Source: Candidatus Ferrigenium altingense (GTDB lineage Bacteria > Pseudomonadota > Gammaproteobacteria > Burkholderiales > Gallionellaceae). From it: DNA of 64,000 bases. Location: assembly GCA_020621985.1 (NCBI GenBank), contig JAHRYS010000002.1, positions 367,730-431,729 of the forward strand. Direction: 5' to 3'. Each line of letters opens with the position of its first letter. Positions within the stretch are counted from its first letter, which is position 1. This document shows, piece by piece, positions 25,364 to 34,682 of this stretch. Made by a program: the position numbers and the translations under genes. The notes under the pieces are model-generated. The model was not told the DNA's origin and did no database searches. It was given only the letters and a program-made list of their open reading frames with translations.

Positions 25364-27433
25364 TCAGGCTGCTGCCAGCTTCTTCTTGCGTTTTTCGGCC
25401 AGGCATTCCTGGTCGCATTTCGGGCAGTATTTATGTTCACCCTCAAGATACCCGTGCTTGGGGCAAATCGAAAACGTCGGTGTGACCGTAATATAAGGCT
25501 GTCCAAATCGTTCCAGGGCGCGGCGCACCAGCGTCTTGCATGCCTCCGCGCTGGTGATGCGCTCGGTCATGTAAAGGTGCAACACGGTGCCGCCGGTATA
25601 TTTTTTCTGCAATTCCTCCTGCCGCTCCAGTGCCTCAAAAGGATCCTCCGTGAAGTCTACCGGCAGCTGGGATGAATTGGTGTAGTAGGGCATGTCCTTG
25701 CTGCCGGCCTGGATGATGTCGGAGAAGCGTTTCTTGTCTTCCTTGGCGAAGCGGTAAGTGGTGCCCTCCGCCGGTGTCGCTTCCAGGTTGTACATGTGGC
25801 CTGTTTCTTCCTGAAAGGCGAGCATCCTGGCGCGTACGTGATCGAGCAGCCGCACTGCGAAAGCGTGACCCCATTCGGTAGTGATGTCGTGCTCGTCGCG
25901 GGTGAAGTTGCGGACCATCTCGTTGATGCCGTTGACCCCCAGCGTGGAGAAATGATTGCGCAGCGTGCCGAGGTAGCGCTTGGTATAGGGGAACAGCCCC
26001 GCATCCATATGGCGCTGGATCACCTTGCGCTTGATTTCCAGGCTGTTCTTGCCGATTTCCATCAGCTCGCCGAGTCGGCGAAACAGAGCATCCTCGTTGC
26101 CCTGGTAAAGGTAGCCCAGACGTGCGCAATTGACTGTGACCACACCCACCGAACCGGTCTGCTCGGCGCTGCCGAACAGGCCATTACCGCGTTTCAGCAG
26201 TTCGCGCAGATCGAGCTGCAGGCGGCAGCACATTGATCGAACCATGTTGGGTTTGAGATCGGAATTGATGAAGTTCTGGAAATACGGCAAACCGTATTTT
26301 GCCGTCATCTCGAACAGCAGGGTGGCATTTTCGGATTCCCACGGGAAATCCGGTGTCATGTTGTAGGTCGGGATGGGGAAGGTAAATACCCGCCCTTTGG
26401 CATCGCCGGCAGTCATCACCTCGATATAGGCGCGGTTGATCATGTCCATCTCGACCTGAAGATCGCCATAGCTGAACGTCATCTTCTTGCCGCCGATGAC
26501 CGGCACTTCCTCGCGAAGGTCTTCCGGACATACCCAGTCGAAGGTCAGGTTGGTGAAGGGCGTCTGCGTACCCCAGCGCGAAGGCACGTTGAGGTTGTAG
26601 ATCAGTTCCTGGATGGACTGCTTGACGCTGGCATATGACAGGTTGTCCTTGCGGATGAACGGTGCCATGTAGGTGTCGAAGGAGCTGAATGCTTGTGCCC
26701 CGGCCCACTCGTTCTGCAGAGTGCCGAGGAAATTGACGATCTGTCCGACGGCGGAGGACATGTGCTTGGGCGGCCTCGCCTCGACCTTGCCCGGCACGCC
26801 GTTCAGACCCTCGTTGAGCAGGGTGCGCAATGACCAGCCGGCGCAGTAACCGGCCAGCATGTCCAGATCATGCACGTGGATGTCGCCTTCGCGATGGGCA
26901 ACACCGACTTCCGGCGGGTAGACATGGTTGAGCCAGTAGTTGGCCACCACCTTGCCGGAAACATTCAAAATCAAACCACCCAGGCTATATCCCTGATTGG
27001 CATTGGCGTTGACGCGCCAGTCCATCTGGTTGAGGTATTCGTTGATCGAGCTTTCCACGTCCACCACCGTTTTGCGATCCTGGCGCAGCTTGGTGTGCTG
27101 TTCGCGGTAGACGATGTAGGCGCGGGCGGTTTTGAGGTGGTTGGCGGTGATCAGCACCTGCTCCACCGCGTCTTGGATTTTTTCGATGTGGGGCGGTTCG
27201 ACGCGGAACTTGTGGATCAGTACCTTGACCACCTGAGCGGTGAGCAGGAATGCCTCGTTGTCATCAAGCTCGCTGGTAGCGGCACCGGCTCGCTGGATGG
27301 CGGAACGGATTTTTTCCGATTCGAATGGCACCAGCGAACCATCGCGCTTGATCACGCCCTCGGGGATGGAAACCAAATTGCTGCTGCCGCCTGCTGGCGC
27401 AGTTGGCATCCCTGCTAGAACCGTTTCTGTCAT
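25364..27433 (-). CDS. nrdD: Anaerobic ribonucleoside-triphosphate reductase, catalytic chain without radical loop
   Basis: 689 residues from the ATG at 27431-27433, chosen for its strong AGGAGGAAGCA ribosome site over an upstream ATG at 27502 that has none. An N-terminal ATP-cone (VPFESEKIRSAIQRAG) binds allosteric nucleotides. The barrel contains HDLDMLAGYCAGWSLRTLL and VGVVTVNCARLGYLYQG, with the redox cysteines. The chain ends with the ribbon CPKHGYLEGEHKYCPKCD and a lysine-rich tail. The expected C-terminal glycine loop is missing and is encoded by the next gene. The enzyme makes dNTPs from NTPs without oxygen, which implies an anaerobic or micro-oxic lifestyle. Confidence 0.95.
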   Translation of the reverse strand: MTETVLAGMPTAPAGGSSNLVSIPEGVIKRDGSLVPFESEKIRSAIQRAGAATSELDDNEAFLLTAQVVKVLIHKFRVEPPHIEKIQDAVEQVLITANHLKTARAYIVYREQHTKLRQDRKTVVDVESSINEYLNQMDWRVNANANQGYSLGGLILNVSGKVVANYWLNHVYPPEVGVAHREGDIHVHDLDMLAGYCAGWSLRTLLNEGLNGVPGKVEARPPKHMSSAVGQIVNFLGTLQNEWAGAQAFSSFDTYMAPFIRKDNLSYASVKQSIQELIYNLNVPSRWGTQTPFTNLTFDWVCPEDLREEVPVIGGKKMTFSYGDLQVEMDMINRAYIEVMTAGDAKGRVFTFPIPTYNMTPDFPWESENATLLFEMTAKYGLPYFQNFINSDLKPNMVRSMCCRLQLDLRELLKRGNGLFGSAEQTGSVGVVTVNCARLGYLYQGNEDALFRRLGELMEIGKNSLEIKRKVIQRHMDAGLFPYTKRYLGTLRNHFSTLGVNGINEMVRNFTRDEHDITTEWGHAFAVRLLDHVRARMLAFQEETGHMYNLEATPAEGTTYRFAKEDKKRFSDIIQAGSKDMPYYTNSSQLPVDFTEDPFEALERQEELQKKYTGGTVLHLYMTERITSAEACKTLVRRALERFGQPYITVTPTFSICPKHGYLEGEHKYCPKCDQECLAEKRKKKLAAA

Positions 27434-27518
27434 TGCTTCCTCCTGACTTGTGTTTTGTTTGGGTGGTTTTGCCCCGAGCTCCGGAGGCTTCTGAAACTCC
27501 ATTGCCGAACATCAGAAA

Positions 27519-27574
27519 CCACAAGATGTAGTGTGTCTATGTGCAAAATTACACAACATCTTGTGGTGTGTCAA
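27519..27574 (-). promoter_or_regulatory. nrdD promoter with two NrdR boxes
   Basis: Two 16-bp palindromic boxes, 27519-27534 (CCACAAGATGTAGTGT) and 27551-27566 (ACACAACATCTTGTGG), fit the NrdR pattern CwAnATnTwG. Their centres are 32 bp apart, three helical turns, the usual spacing for a NrdR pair. On the minus strand TTGACA (27569-27574), 17 bp and TAATTT (27546-27551) form a good sigma70 promoter, and the second box fills the spacer. NrdR should therefore repress the nrdD operon when dATP is high. Confidence 0.88.
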
Positions 27575-27827
27575 GAGAGGGAGATGTAGAAAACTGTTTA
27601 AATTTAAGCCACGAATCTGTGTTTAAAACGATTTGACCGGGATTACCCATTACAACTTTATCAATGGTCATAAGGTTAAATACCGGAGGAAATTTGACGG
27701 AAAACTCGAACGAACGGAACTGCCCCTATAACCCTTCAAATCACTGCTGAACGCTTTTGGCACATTGCGGATACCTCAAATAACAGCCGCTTGTGCTAAA
27801 GTTTGCCAAACACTTTACGAGGCTGAT

Positions 27828-28010
27828 ATGAAATACATCCTGTTTGCCGCTATGCTGTTGCTCGGCGCATGCGACCGCCCGTCCACCCCGACACCGAAGA
27901 TCGCCGCACCGCAACGCGAGGCGCTGGAACAGGCCAAGGGTGTCGATCAAACGTTGCAAAAAGCAACCGAAGCGCAGCAGAAAAACATCGGTGATGCAGA
28001 AGGAAAATAG
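27828..28010 (+). CDS. Small 60-aa lipoprotein
   Basis: The product starts MKYILFAAMLLLGACDRPS, a lipoprotein signal with lipobox LGAC. After Cys15 come a Pro-rich linker and a helical, Gln/Lys-rich tail (LEQAKGVDQTLQKATEAQQ). ACGAGG lies upstream of the ATG. I recognise no family. It lies alone between the divergent nrdD promoter and the phosphoesterase gene. Confidence 0.7.
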   Translation: MKYILFAAMLLLGACDRPSTPTPKIAAPQREALEQAKGVDQTLQKATEAQQKNIGDAEGK

Positions 28011-28072
28011 CCGCCAAGTTTTCTCATCTTGCTGCCGGGTTACGCTAACCCAACCCATTCATAAAAATCACC

Positions 28073-28903
28073 ATGCGCCTCTTGCCCGCCCTGTTCCTGC
28101 TCGCTTTAACGCTCGCGCCTGTCGCACACGCCGGGCGGTTGCCGCGTCCCGACCATGTGGTCGTGGTGATCATGGAGAATCGCGGCTATTCGCAGATCAT
28201 GGATATGCGCAACGGCAATTCGTACATTCATGCACTGGCGAGACGCGGCGTGTTGTTCACGCAGTCTTATGGCGTCACACATCCGAGCCAGCCGAATTAT
28301 CTGGCGCTGTTTTCCGGCGCCACGCAGGGCATCACCAACAACGCCTGCCCGAACAGTTTCAACACCGACAACCTCGCCTCGACTTTGCTGGATGCGGGTT
28401 TGAGCTTTGCCAGTTTCGCGGAGGCATTGCCCGCAACGGGCGACTTGAGTTGCATGTCCGGCGCGTATCAGCGCAAGCATAATCCGCTGAGCAACTGGCA
28501 AGGCACGCGCTTGCCCGCCGGGTTGAACCAACGCTTTGCCGATTTTCCGCAGGATTTTTCGCAGCTGCCTACCGTGTCTTTTGTGATGCCCGACCAAAAT
28601 CATGATATGCACGACGGCAGTTTCTCTGCGGCGGACGACTGGCTTAAGACGCGTATCGCGCCTTATGTGGATTGGGCGTTCAGGCACAACAGCCTGTTGA
28701 TTCTCACCTGGGATGAGGACGATTTCAACGAGGGCAATCGCGTCGTGACGATACTGGTGGGGCCGATGGTGCAGGCGGGGTATAGCGATCAGCGCATCTA
28801 TCACTACAATGTGCTGCGCACGCTGCTCGATTTCTACGGCTTGCCCGCGCCCGGCGCGGCGCGCGATGCGGAAGCGATCAAGGGTGTCTGGAAAAAACGC
28901 TAG
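28073..28903 (+). CDS. Secreted phosphoesterase family protein (acid phosphatase AcpA-like)
   Basis: 276 residues with a signal peptide ending near VAHA. Motifs of the PF04185-type phosphoesterases are present: HVVVVIMENRGYSQI with the metal Glu-Asn, THPSQPNYLALFSG with the nucleophile region, MPDQNHDMHDGS with metal-binding Asp and His, and LTWDEDD. It is shorter than phospholipase C relatives, so phosphatase activity on small phosphate esters is more likely; the substrate is unknown. Its TAG stop (28901-28903) touches the following REP, whose first base is 28903. Confidence 0.85.
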   Translation: MRLLPALFLLALTLAPVAHAGRLPRPDHVVVVIMENRGYSQIMDMRNGNSYIHALARRGVLFTQSYGVTHPSQPNYLALFSGATQGITNNACPNSFNTDNLASTLLDAGLSFASFAEALPATGDLSCMSGAYQRKHNPLSNWQGTRLPAGLNQRFADFPQDFSQLPTVSFVMPDQNHDMHDGSFSAADDWLKTRIAPYVDWAFRHNSLLILTWDEDDFNEGNRVVTILVGPMVQAGYSDQRIYHYNVLRTLLDFYGLPAPGAARDAEAIKGVWKKR

Positions 28904-28957
28904 TAGGAGCGGGCCATGCCCGCGATCAAGTGGTTCGCGGGCATGGCCCGCTCCTAC
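28903..28957. repeat. REP-like long hairpin, GTAGGAGCGGGCC type
   Basis: The arms 28903-28925 (GTAGGAGCGGGCCATGCCCG...) and 28935-28957 (its reverse complement) are 23 bp, perfectly paired, with a 9-bp loop. It starts with GTAGG like the REP pairs at 609 and 40207 but has a different body. It begins at the last base of the phosphoesterase stop codon and ends 42 bp before the DUF167 gene. Confidence 0.85.
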
Positions 28958-28999
28958 GGGTGCCCGGCCAAAAGTTTTCCGGACAAATTCAAACTAATC

Positions 29000-29323
29000 A
29001 TGCCGCTATTTGATTCCGAAAAATCCGCACCGTTCTACCACTGGGAAGATGACATGCTGGTGCTCAACATCCTGGGGCGTCCCAATGCGAAGCGCGATGC
29101 CATCGGCAAAGTCGTCGGCCATCAGCTCGAAGTGTATGCCACTGCCGTTCCGCGTCTGGGCGGCGCTACCGCGCATATGATGCGCTATCTGGCGGGGGTA
29201 TTCGATGTGCCGCCAGACGCGATCCAGGTGGTGTTCGGCGAAAAGAACGTGAACAAGCAGATCAGGGTCAAATCGCCCAAGCGCTTGCCGGCGCCGATTC
29301 AATTCGCGGGTCGCCCGGAATAA
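29000..29323 (+). CDS. DUF167 (YggU-like) protein
   Basis: 107 residues. LNILGRPNAKRDAIGKVVGHQLEVYATAVPRLGGATAHMMRYLAGVFDVPPDAIQVVFGEKNVNKQIRV follows the DUF167/YggU pattern (PxAKxD, PxxGxAN, LaxxfxV, G...KxxxI). The canonical GxAN reads GGATAH. The function of the family is unknown. The start ATG at 29000 was chosen since upstream codons run through the REP hairpin. Confidence 0.75.
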   Translation: MPLFDSEKSAPFYHWEDDMLVLNILGRPNAKRDAIGKVVGHQLEVYATAVPRLGGATAHMMRYLAGVFDVPPDAIQVVFGEKNVNKQIRVKSPKRLPAPIQFAGRPE

Positions 29324-29370
29324 GGGGAGCCTTGCGCAACGGCTGACCTATATCGGTACGTACCAAAAAC

Positions 29371-29403
29371 AAAAGCCGCACAGTTAACCTGTGCGGCTTT
29401 TTC
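29371..29403. terminator. Bidirectional Rho-independent terminator
   Basis: Arms AGCCGCACAG (29374-29383) and CTGTGCGGCT (29389-29398) form a perfect 10-bp stem with a short loop, flanked by AAAA on the left and TTTTT on the right. It sits between the converging DUF167 and ferredoxin genes and can serve both. Confidence 0.92.
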
Positions 29404-29419
29404 GCTTGCCGGGTAATGC

Positions 29420-29683
<264 letters not shown>

Positions 29684-29705
29684 CTAGGTTAAATGGTAAA
29701 TCAAT

Positions 29706-30176
29706 TTAATATTTCTGCTGCAACCTTGCCGCCACCAGGGGTGAAACGAACTTGCCGACATCGCCGCCGAAGCGCGCCACCTCGCGCACCATGGTGGCCG
29801 AGATGAAGGTATATTGCTCCGCCGGAGTCAGGAATAGCGTTTCCATTTCGGGATACAGATTGCGGTTCATCCCGGCCAATTGAAACTCGTATTCAAAATC
29901 CGACACCGCACGCAATCCGCGCAACACCACACGCGAATCCTGTGCCTGCACGAAGCTCATCAGCAAGCCGTTGAAGCCTTCCACGCGCACGTTGGCAAAA
30001 TCCGCGAATACTGCACGCGCCATATCCACCCGCTCGTTCAGTGTGAACAGGGTCTGTGTGCGGCTTTCCGCCACCGCCACGATGACTTCGCCGAACAATC
30101 CGGCGGCACGCCGCACCACGTCTTCATGCCCGCGCGTGATGGGGTCGAAAGTCCCCGGATAAACCACTTTAATCAT
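29706..30176 (-). CDS. coaD: Phosphopantetheine adenylyltransferase
   Basis: 156 residues. [21 protein letters not shown] is the nucleotidyltransferase TxGH motif, and [16 protein letters not shown] corresponds to ISSTxVRE. It makes dephospho-CoA, the penultimate step of CoA synthesis. The ATG at 30174-30176 lies 11 bp after the rsmD stop, so the pair is one operon with the ferredoxin behind it. Confidence 0.96.
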   Translation of the reverse strand: MIKVVYPGTFDPITRGHEDVVRRAAGLFGEVIVAVAESRTQTLFTLNERVDMARAVFADFANVRVEGFNGLLMSFVQAQDSRVVLRGLRAVSDFEYEFQLAGMNRNLYPEMETLFLTPAEQYTFISATMVREVARFGGDVGKFVSPLVAARLQQKY

Positions 30177-30187
30177 TTGCAGCCACT

Positions 30188-30730
30188 CTAGTCGTTTACG
30201 GGAATGCCCAGTAATTGATAATGCACCTGCCCCGCCTTGCCCGATTTGATTGCCTGCCAAGGCGGCGGGACATCGAACGCAGCGCCTGATTCGACATACA
30301 GCATGCCGTTTATGTTCAGGCGTTGCGGCAGGATTTCCAGCAGTCTGGGCAGGTAATTGCTCTGAAACGGCGGGTCCAGAAAAATCACGTCATACCGTTG
30401 CTTATCGCGGCTGGCGAATTCTAACCCATCTTGGCGATATGCGAAAACGTTAGCGCAAGCCAATTTTGCAATGTTGTCCTGCAGGGCGCGAAAAACTGCG
30501 GGGTTTTGCTCCACCATCACTACCCGTTCCGCGCCGCGCGAAGCGGCCTCGAACCCCAGCGCGCCGCTGCCGGCGAATAGATCCAGGCAGGTCCGCCCGT
30601 AGAGGGTTTGCCCCAGCCAGTTAAACAGCGTTTCGCGCACGCGATCCGGCGTGGGGCGCAGGCCTTCAGCATCGGGAAAACTGATCACGCGGTGGCGCAG
30701 GTCGCCGCCAATGATTCTGACCTTGTTTAT
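30188..30730 (-). CDS. rsmD: 16S rRNA (guanine(966)-N2)-methyltransferase, start codon unclear
   Basis: Conserved parts are [40 protein letters not shown] (SAM motif I) and the catalytic FLDPPFQ. The first normal start in frame is GTG at 30686-30688, which would delete VRIIGG, a block present in the family. Upstream the frame runs to about 30757 with no ATG, GTG or TTG. The best N-terminus is an ATA codon at 30728-30730 giving [10 protein letters not shown], or an ATT within that block. The coordinates assume 30730. Either a rare start codon is used or an ATG has mutated to ATA. Confidence 0.85.
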   Translation of the reverse strand: MNKVRIIGGDLRHRVISFPDAEGLRPTPDRVRETLFNWLGQTLYGRTCLDLFAGSGALGFEAASRGAERVVMVEQNPAVFRALQDNIAKLACANVFAYRQDGLEFASRDKQRYDVIFLDPPFQSNYLPRLLEILPQRLNINGMLYVESGAAFDVPPPWQAIKSGKAGQVHYQLLGIPVND

Positions 30731-30747
30731 TTTGCCGTTTGCTTTTT

Positions 30748-32082
30748 TTATTTTGCTGCCCCGTTTTTATCTGCGGAAGCCGGGGGTGCACCGACAATCA
30801 CCGTCGCCATCGCCTGCGGGTTGATGTGGCGCGCGAACGCGTCGCGGATTTGTGCGACATTGACCTGCTTGACTCTGCGCGTGAAATCATCCAGATAGGT
30901 CAGCGGCAAGTCGTAGAAGCCGATGATGCTCAGGTAATCGAGTATCTTGCGGTTGCTGTCGATGCGCAGCGGAAAACCGCCGATGATGTTCTGCTTGGCG
31001 GCCAGCAATTCCTTTTCGGTCGGGCCTTTGGCGATGAATTCCGCGAGCGTGTTGCGCACCAGTTGCAGCGCTTCATCGGCCTGCTCTTTCTTGGTTTGCA
31101 GGCCGATCTGGAATGCGCCCGGCTGCTTCAATGGCATGAAGTAGCTGTAGACGCTGTAGGCCAGGCCGCGTTTTTCGCGCACCTCGTTCATCAGACGCGA
31201 CACAAAACCGCCGCCGCCGAGGATATGGTTGCCGACATACAGCGGGAAATAATCCGGATCGTTGCGCGCCATGCCCGGCGCGCCGATCAGGATATGGCTC
31301 TGGCTCGCTGGATGGGCGATGCGCTGCTCGTTCGCGGGGATGTGCATCGCCACTTCGGGCAACGCGGCGGGCGCATCCGCTGACGGCAATTTTTCGGTGA
31401 GCTGCTGCGCAATCGCCTCGGCTTGCGCGCGCGTGATATCGCCCATGATGGCTACTACCGCGCCGCCGGCCCGGTAATGCGCGCGATAGAAGCGAGATAG
31501 GTCCGGCACGGTGATTTTTTCCACGCTGGCGACCTCGCCGGAAACCGGCAGCGCGTAAGGGTGCGCACCGAACACCGCCTTGTGAAAAGCCTTGTCGGCA
31601 ATGCTTTCCGGCTTGGTCTCGGCCTCTTTCAGCGCGGCGATCACCCGCGTTTTTTCGCGTGCCAGGATCGCCTCGGGGAACAGCGGCCGCTGCAGCACGC
31701 GCGCCATGATGTCCAATGCCTTGTTGCGCTCCGCCGCGCTGCTCAGGGTGCGCAACGACATGCTGGCCCTGTCCTGATCGAAGCCGCCGCCGAATTGCGC
31801 GCCGATGTCCGCCATGCCGCGCGCGATGTCGTCCTCGCTCAATCCTTCCGCACCCAGATCCAGCAGGTGATGGGTCAGACCCGCGATACCGGACTTGTCT
31901 GCGGCATCGAAGCTGCTGCCCGCCGGAATACTTACCGACACATCCAGCATCGGAATATCGTGGTTTTCCACGAACAGCACCTTTGCGCCGCTGGCGCTCT
32001 GCCAGTGCTGGATGTTGGGGGTGGCCAAGGCGGTCGCCGCAACGCAGCACAGCGCCGCAATAAGAAGGGGCTTAATGAGCAT
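30748..32082 (-). CDS. M16 family peptidase-like protein, inactive-type subunit
   Basis: 444 residues with a signal peptide (ALATP near residue 21). It has the M16 two-domain fold, but the zinc motif HxxEH reads HHLLD in GLTHHLLDLGAEG, so the catalytic Glu and a zinc ligand are absent. The C-terminal half keeps HILIGAPGMARNDPDYF and the R/Y pair region (EKRGLAYSVYSY). It overlaps its active partner gene by 11 bases. Such pairs form periplasmic heterodimers like mitochondrial processing peptidase. Confidence 0.88.
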   Translation of the reverse strand: MLIKPLLIAALCCVAATALATPNIQHWQSASGAKVLFVENHDIPMLDVSVSIPAGSSFDAADKSGIAGLTHHLLDLGAEGLSEDDIARGMADIGAQFGGGFDQDRASMSLRTLSSAAERNKALDIMARVLQRPLFPEAILAREKTRVIAALKEAETKPESIADKAFHKAVFGAHPYALPVSGEVASVEKITVPDLSRFYRAHYRAGGAVVAIMGDITRAQAEAIAQQLTEKLPSADAPAALPEVAMHIPANEQRIAHPASQSHILIGAPGMARNDPDYFPLYVGNHILGGGGFVSRLMNEVREKRGLAYSVYSYFMPLKQPGAFQIGLQTKKEQADEALQLVRNTLAEFIAKGPTEKELLAAKQNIIGGFPLRIDSNRKILDYLSIIGFYDLPLTYLDDFTRRVKQVNVAQIRDAFARHINPQAMATVIVGAPPASADKNGAAK

Positions 32083-33433
32083 GCGATACTCCTTGGGGGG
32101 CTTTCGGTTTTCCGGAAAGCGGCTGCGGATCGAGCACCGCGACGGTCAGGCTGTCGTCCTGCAGGATTTCCTCTGCAACCTGCCGCACTTGCTCGGCCGT
32201 CACTGCCTGGAGTTTTTCCAGCATCACCGGAATCGCGCGGTGGGTCAGCCCGATGCTCTCCATTTGCCCGATCTGCATCGCCTGGTAAAACAGCGAGTCG
32301 CGCTTGTACACCTCGCCCGCCACCACCTGCGCCTTGACGCGCTGCAACTCTTCCCCGCTCACGCCGTCCTTGACCAGCTGCGCGATTTCCCCGCGCAGCG
32401 CGGCCTCGACCTCGTCCACCGTCTTGCCTTCGCTGGGCGTGGCTTCGAGGGTGAACAGACTCGGGCCGCGCGACGTGGCGTCATAGCCCGCACCCGCGCC
32501 GCTGGCGACCTGCTGTTCGCGCACCAGGTGTTTGTTGAGGCGCGCCGATTCGTTGCCGTCCAGCACGCCGGCGAGAATCTGCAACGCGTAAGGCTTCCAG
32601 TCCTGTGCGGGATATTGCAGCGTGGGCGCGTGATAGCTCATCACCAGATGCGGCAGCTCGGCGGGGGCTTTCACCACCATGCGCTTGATGCCGGCCTGTT
32701 TGGGCTCGATAAACACACGCTGCGGCGGCAGGGCGCGCCGGGGGATCGCGCCATAGTGGTGCTGCGCCAGCGCGAAGACTTCATCGGCCTTGACGTCGCC
32801 GGCGATGACCAGCGTGGCGTTGTTCGGGGTGTACCAGCGGCGATACCATGCCTGGGCGTCGCCCACCGTGAGCGACTCCAGGTCGCTCATCCAGCCGATC
32901 ACCGGATGCTGGTAGGGATGCTGCTGGTAAATCGTCGCCATCATCTTTTCGTTCAACAGTCCATGCGCCTCGTCGTCGGTGCGCAGGCGGCGTTCTTCCA
33001 TGACCACCCTGATCTCCTTGGCGAAATCGGCGGCGGAGAGGTTCAGGTTGCGCATCCGGTCGGCCTCCAGCGCCATCGCCAGCGGCAGCTTCGACTTGTG
33101 CAATTGCTGGAAATAGGCGGTGTAGTCGTAGCTGGTAAAGGCATTTTCGCGCCCGCCCGCCGCCGAGATGCGTTTGGAAAATTCGCCCGCCGGCACGGTA
33201 TGGGTGCCCTTGAACATCAGGTGTTCCAGCACATGCGCGATGCCGGTCACGCCGGTGCGCTCGTCCATGCTGCCCGCCTTGTACCAGATTTGCTGCACCA
33301 CCACCGGCGCGCGGCGGTCTTCCTTGACGATGACTTTCAGCCCGTTCGCCAATGTGCGTTCGAACACCTCCGCCTGCGCGGCAGGCTGCGCGACTCCCAG
33401 CAACAGTGCAATGCAAAACAAATAAGCTTTCAT
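32072..33433 (-). CDS. M16 family zinc metalloprotease, catalytic subunit
   Basis: 453 residues from the ATG at 33431-33433 (TAGGAAC upstream), which begins a clean signal peptide MKAYLFCIALLLGVAQPAAQA. The inverted zinc motif HVLEHLMFKGT is intact, with the distal Glu in the ADRMRNLNLS region. It resembles the periplasmic pitrilysin-like PqqL/insulinase group. It is divergent from ftsY, as in many betaproteobacteria, and upstream of the inactive partner. Confidence 0.92.
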   Translation of the reverse strand: MKAYLFCIALLLGVAQPAAQAEVFERTLANGLKVIVKEDRRAPVVVQQIWYKAGSMDERTGVTGIAHVLEHLMFKGTHTVPAGEFSKRISAAGGRENAFTSYDYTAYFQQLHKSKLPLAMALEADRMRNLNLSAADFAKEIRVVMEERRLRTDDEAHGLLNEKMMATIYQQHPYQHPVIGWMSDLESLTVGDAQAWYRRWYTPNNATLVIAGDVKADEVFALAQHHYGAIPRRALPPQRVFIEPKQAGIKRMVVKAPAELPHLVMSYHAPTLQYPAQDWKPYALQILAGVLDGNESARLNKHLVREQQVASGAGAGYDATSRGPSLFTLEATPSEGKTVDEVEAALRGEIAQLVKDGVSGEELQRVKAQVVAGEVYKRDSLFYQAMQIGQMESIGLTHRAIPVMLEKLQAVTAEQVRQVAEEILQDDSLTVAVLDPQPLSGKPKAPQGVSHAH

Positions 33434-33514
33434 GTTCCTAGCCCTATAACGCGTAATCGGCATAAAATGCGTGCGCATTATGCCCCATTTTACTGTGCCC
33501 CGAATGCATCCAAC

Positions 33515-34513
33515 ATGTTCAGCTTTCTGAAAAAAAATCTACCCGCATCGCCGGATGCAAAGCCCGATAACCAAGCCGCGAAGCCCGGCGACGGCTGGAT
33601 TGCGCGCCTGAAATCCGGCCTGGCGCGCACCGGCAGCCAGCTGACCGGCCTGTTCGGTCGCGGCGGAAAAATCGACGACGATCTCTACGAGGAACTGGAA
33701 ACCATCCTGATCACCGCCGATGTCGGCATGGATGCGACCAACGCGCTGCTTGCCGATCTGCGTCGCTACGTCAAGGAGCATCGCCTGAGCGAAGCCGCGC
33801 AACTCAAGGAAGCGCTCGCGCACTGCCTGCTCAAATTGCTCAAGCCGCTGGCGCAGCCGCTGCAGGCCGATGCGCATAAACCGTTCGTCATCATGCTGTG
33901 CGGCGTGAACGGCGCGGGCAAGACCACCTCGATCGGCAAACTGGCGAAATACCTGCAATCGCAGGGGCTGTCGGTACTGCTCGCGGCCGGCGACACGTTT
34001 CGCGCCGCAGCGCGTGAACAGCTGGCGGAGTGGGGTGCACGCAACAACGTGACGGTGATCGCGCAACAGGGCGGCGATGCCGCCGCAGTGATCTACGACG
34101 CCATTCAATCTGCGCAGGCGCGCAAGATCGACGTGGTGCTGGCCGACACCGCCGGGCGGCTGACCACGCAGGCGCATCTGATGGAAGAGATCAAGAAGGT
34201 CAAGCGCGTGATCGCCAAGGCAATGCCCGAAACACCGACATCGCAAGCCGCTCCGCACGAGGTGTTGCTGGTGCTGGACGCCAATACCGGGCAGAACGCG
34301 CTGAGCCAGGTCAAAGCCTTCGATCAGGCGCTTGGCGTGACCGGGCTGATCCTGACCAAGCTGGACGGCACCGCCAAGGGCGGCGTGATCGCCGCGATCG
34401 CCAGGGCGCACCCGATTCCGGTGCGCTTCATCGGCGTCGGCGAGGGGCTGGACGATCTGCGGCCCTTCGTTGCGGAGGATTTTGTCGCGGCACTGCTGGG
34501 GCTGGATGAATGA
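33515..34513 (+). CDS. ftsY: Signal recognition particle receptor FtsY
   Basis: 332 residues. A short charged N-terminus precedes the N domain (DDLYEELETILITADVGMDATNALL) and the G domain: G1 GVNGAGKTTSIGKLA, DTFRAAAREQL, G3 DTAGRL, G4 TKLDGTAKGG and the closing GVGEGLDDLRPF. It docks ribosome-SRP complexes at the membrane. The long acidic A domain of E. coli FtsY is missing, as is common outside enterics. The ATG at 33515 is the family start. Confidence 0.96.
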   Translation: MFSFLKKNLPASPDAKPDNQAAKPGDGWIARLKSGLARTGSQLTGLFGRGGKIDDDLYEELETILITADVGMDATNALLADLRRYVKEHRLSEAAQLKEALAHCLLKLLKPLAQPLQADAHKPFVIMLCGVNGAGKTTSIGKLAKYLQSQGLSVLLAAGDTFRAAAREQLAEWGARNNVTVIAQQGGDAAAVIYDAIQSAQARKIDVVLADTAGRLTTQAHLMEEIKKVKRVIAKAMPETPTSQAAPHEVLLVLDANTGQNALSQVKAFDQALGVTGLILTKLDGTAKGGVIAAIARAHPIPVRFIGVGEGLDDLRPFVAEDFVAALLGLDE

Positions 34514-34527
34514 TGTCAAAAAACATC

Positions 34528-34664
34528 GTCCGCAGATTACGCAGATTCACGCAGATTTTGATTAGGAAGCGTTTGCCGGAGATTGGTACTTTGCTGAAAG
34601 GGCTATCGAGTCCGGTTGCAATACACATGGTTTTAATCTGTGTAAATCTGCGTAATCTGCGGAC
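34528..34664. repeat. Inverted array of the RCAGATTAC unit (copy 2)
   Basis: The left arm from 34528 (GTCCGCAGATTACGCAGATT...) and the right arm ending 34664 (...GCGTAATCTGCGGAC) are reverse complements made of repeated CGCAGATTAC-type units, enclosing about 70 bp. Same family as 23245-23367 and 48821-48881. It lies between ftsY and ftsE and could terminate or attenuate read-through. Confidence 0.85.
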
Positions 34665-34682
34665 AAGAGTGCCTTTTTCAAA

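Noticed and set aside
31895..33514. N-terminal 540 codons of the long plus-strand frame that runs into ftsY
   Set aside because: This part is antisense to the M16 protease genes; FtsY begins at the ATG at 33515 with its normal N-terminus.
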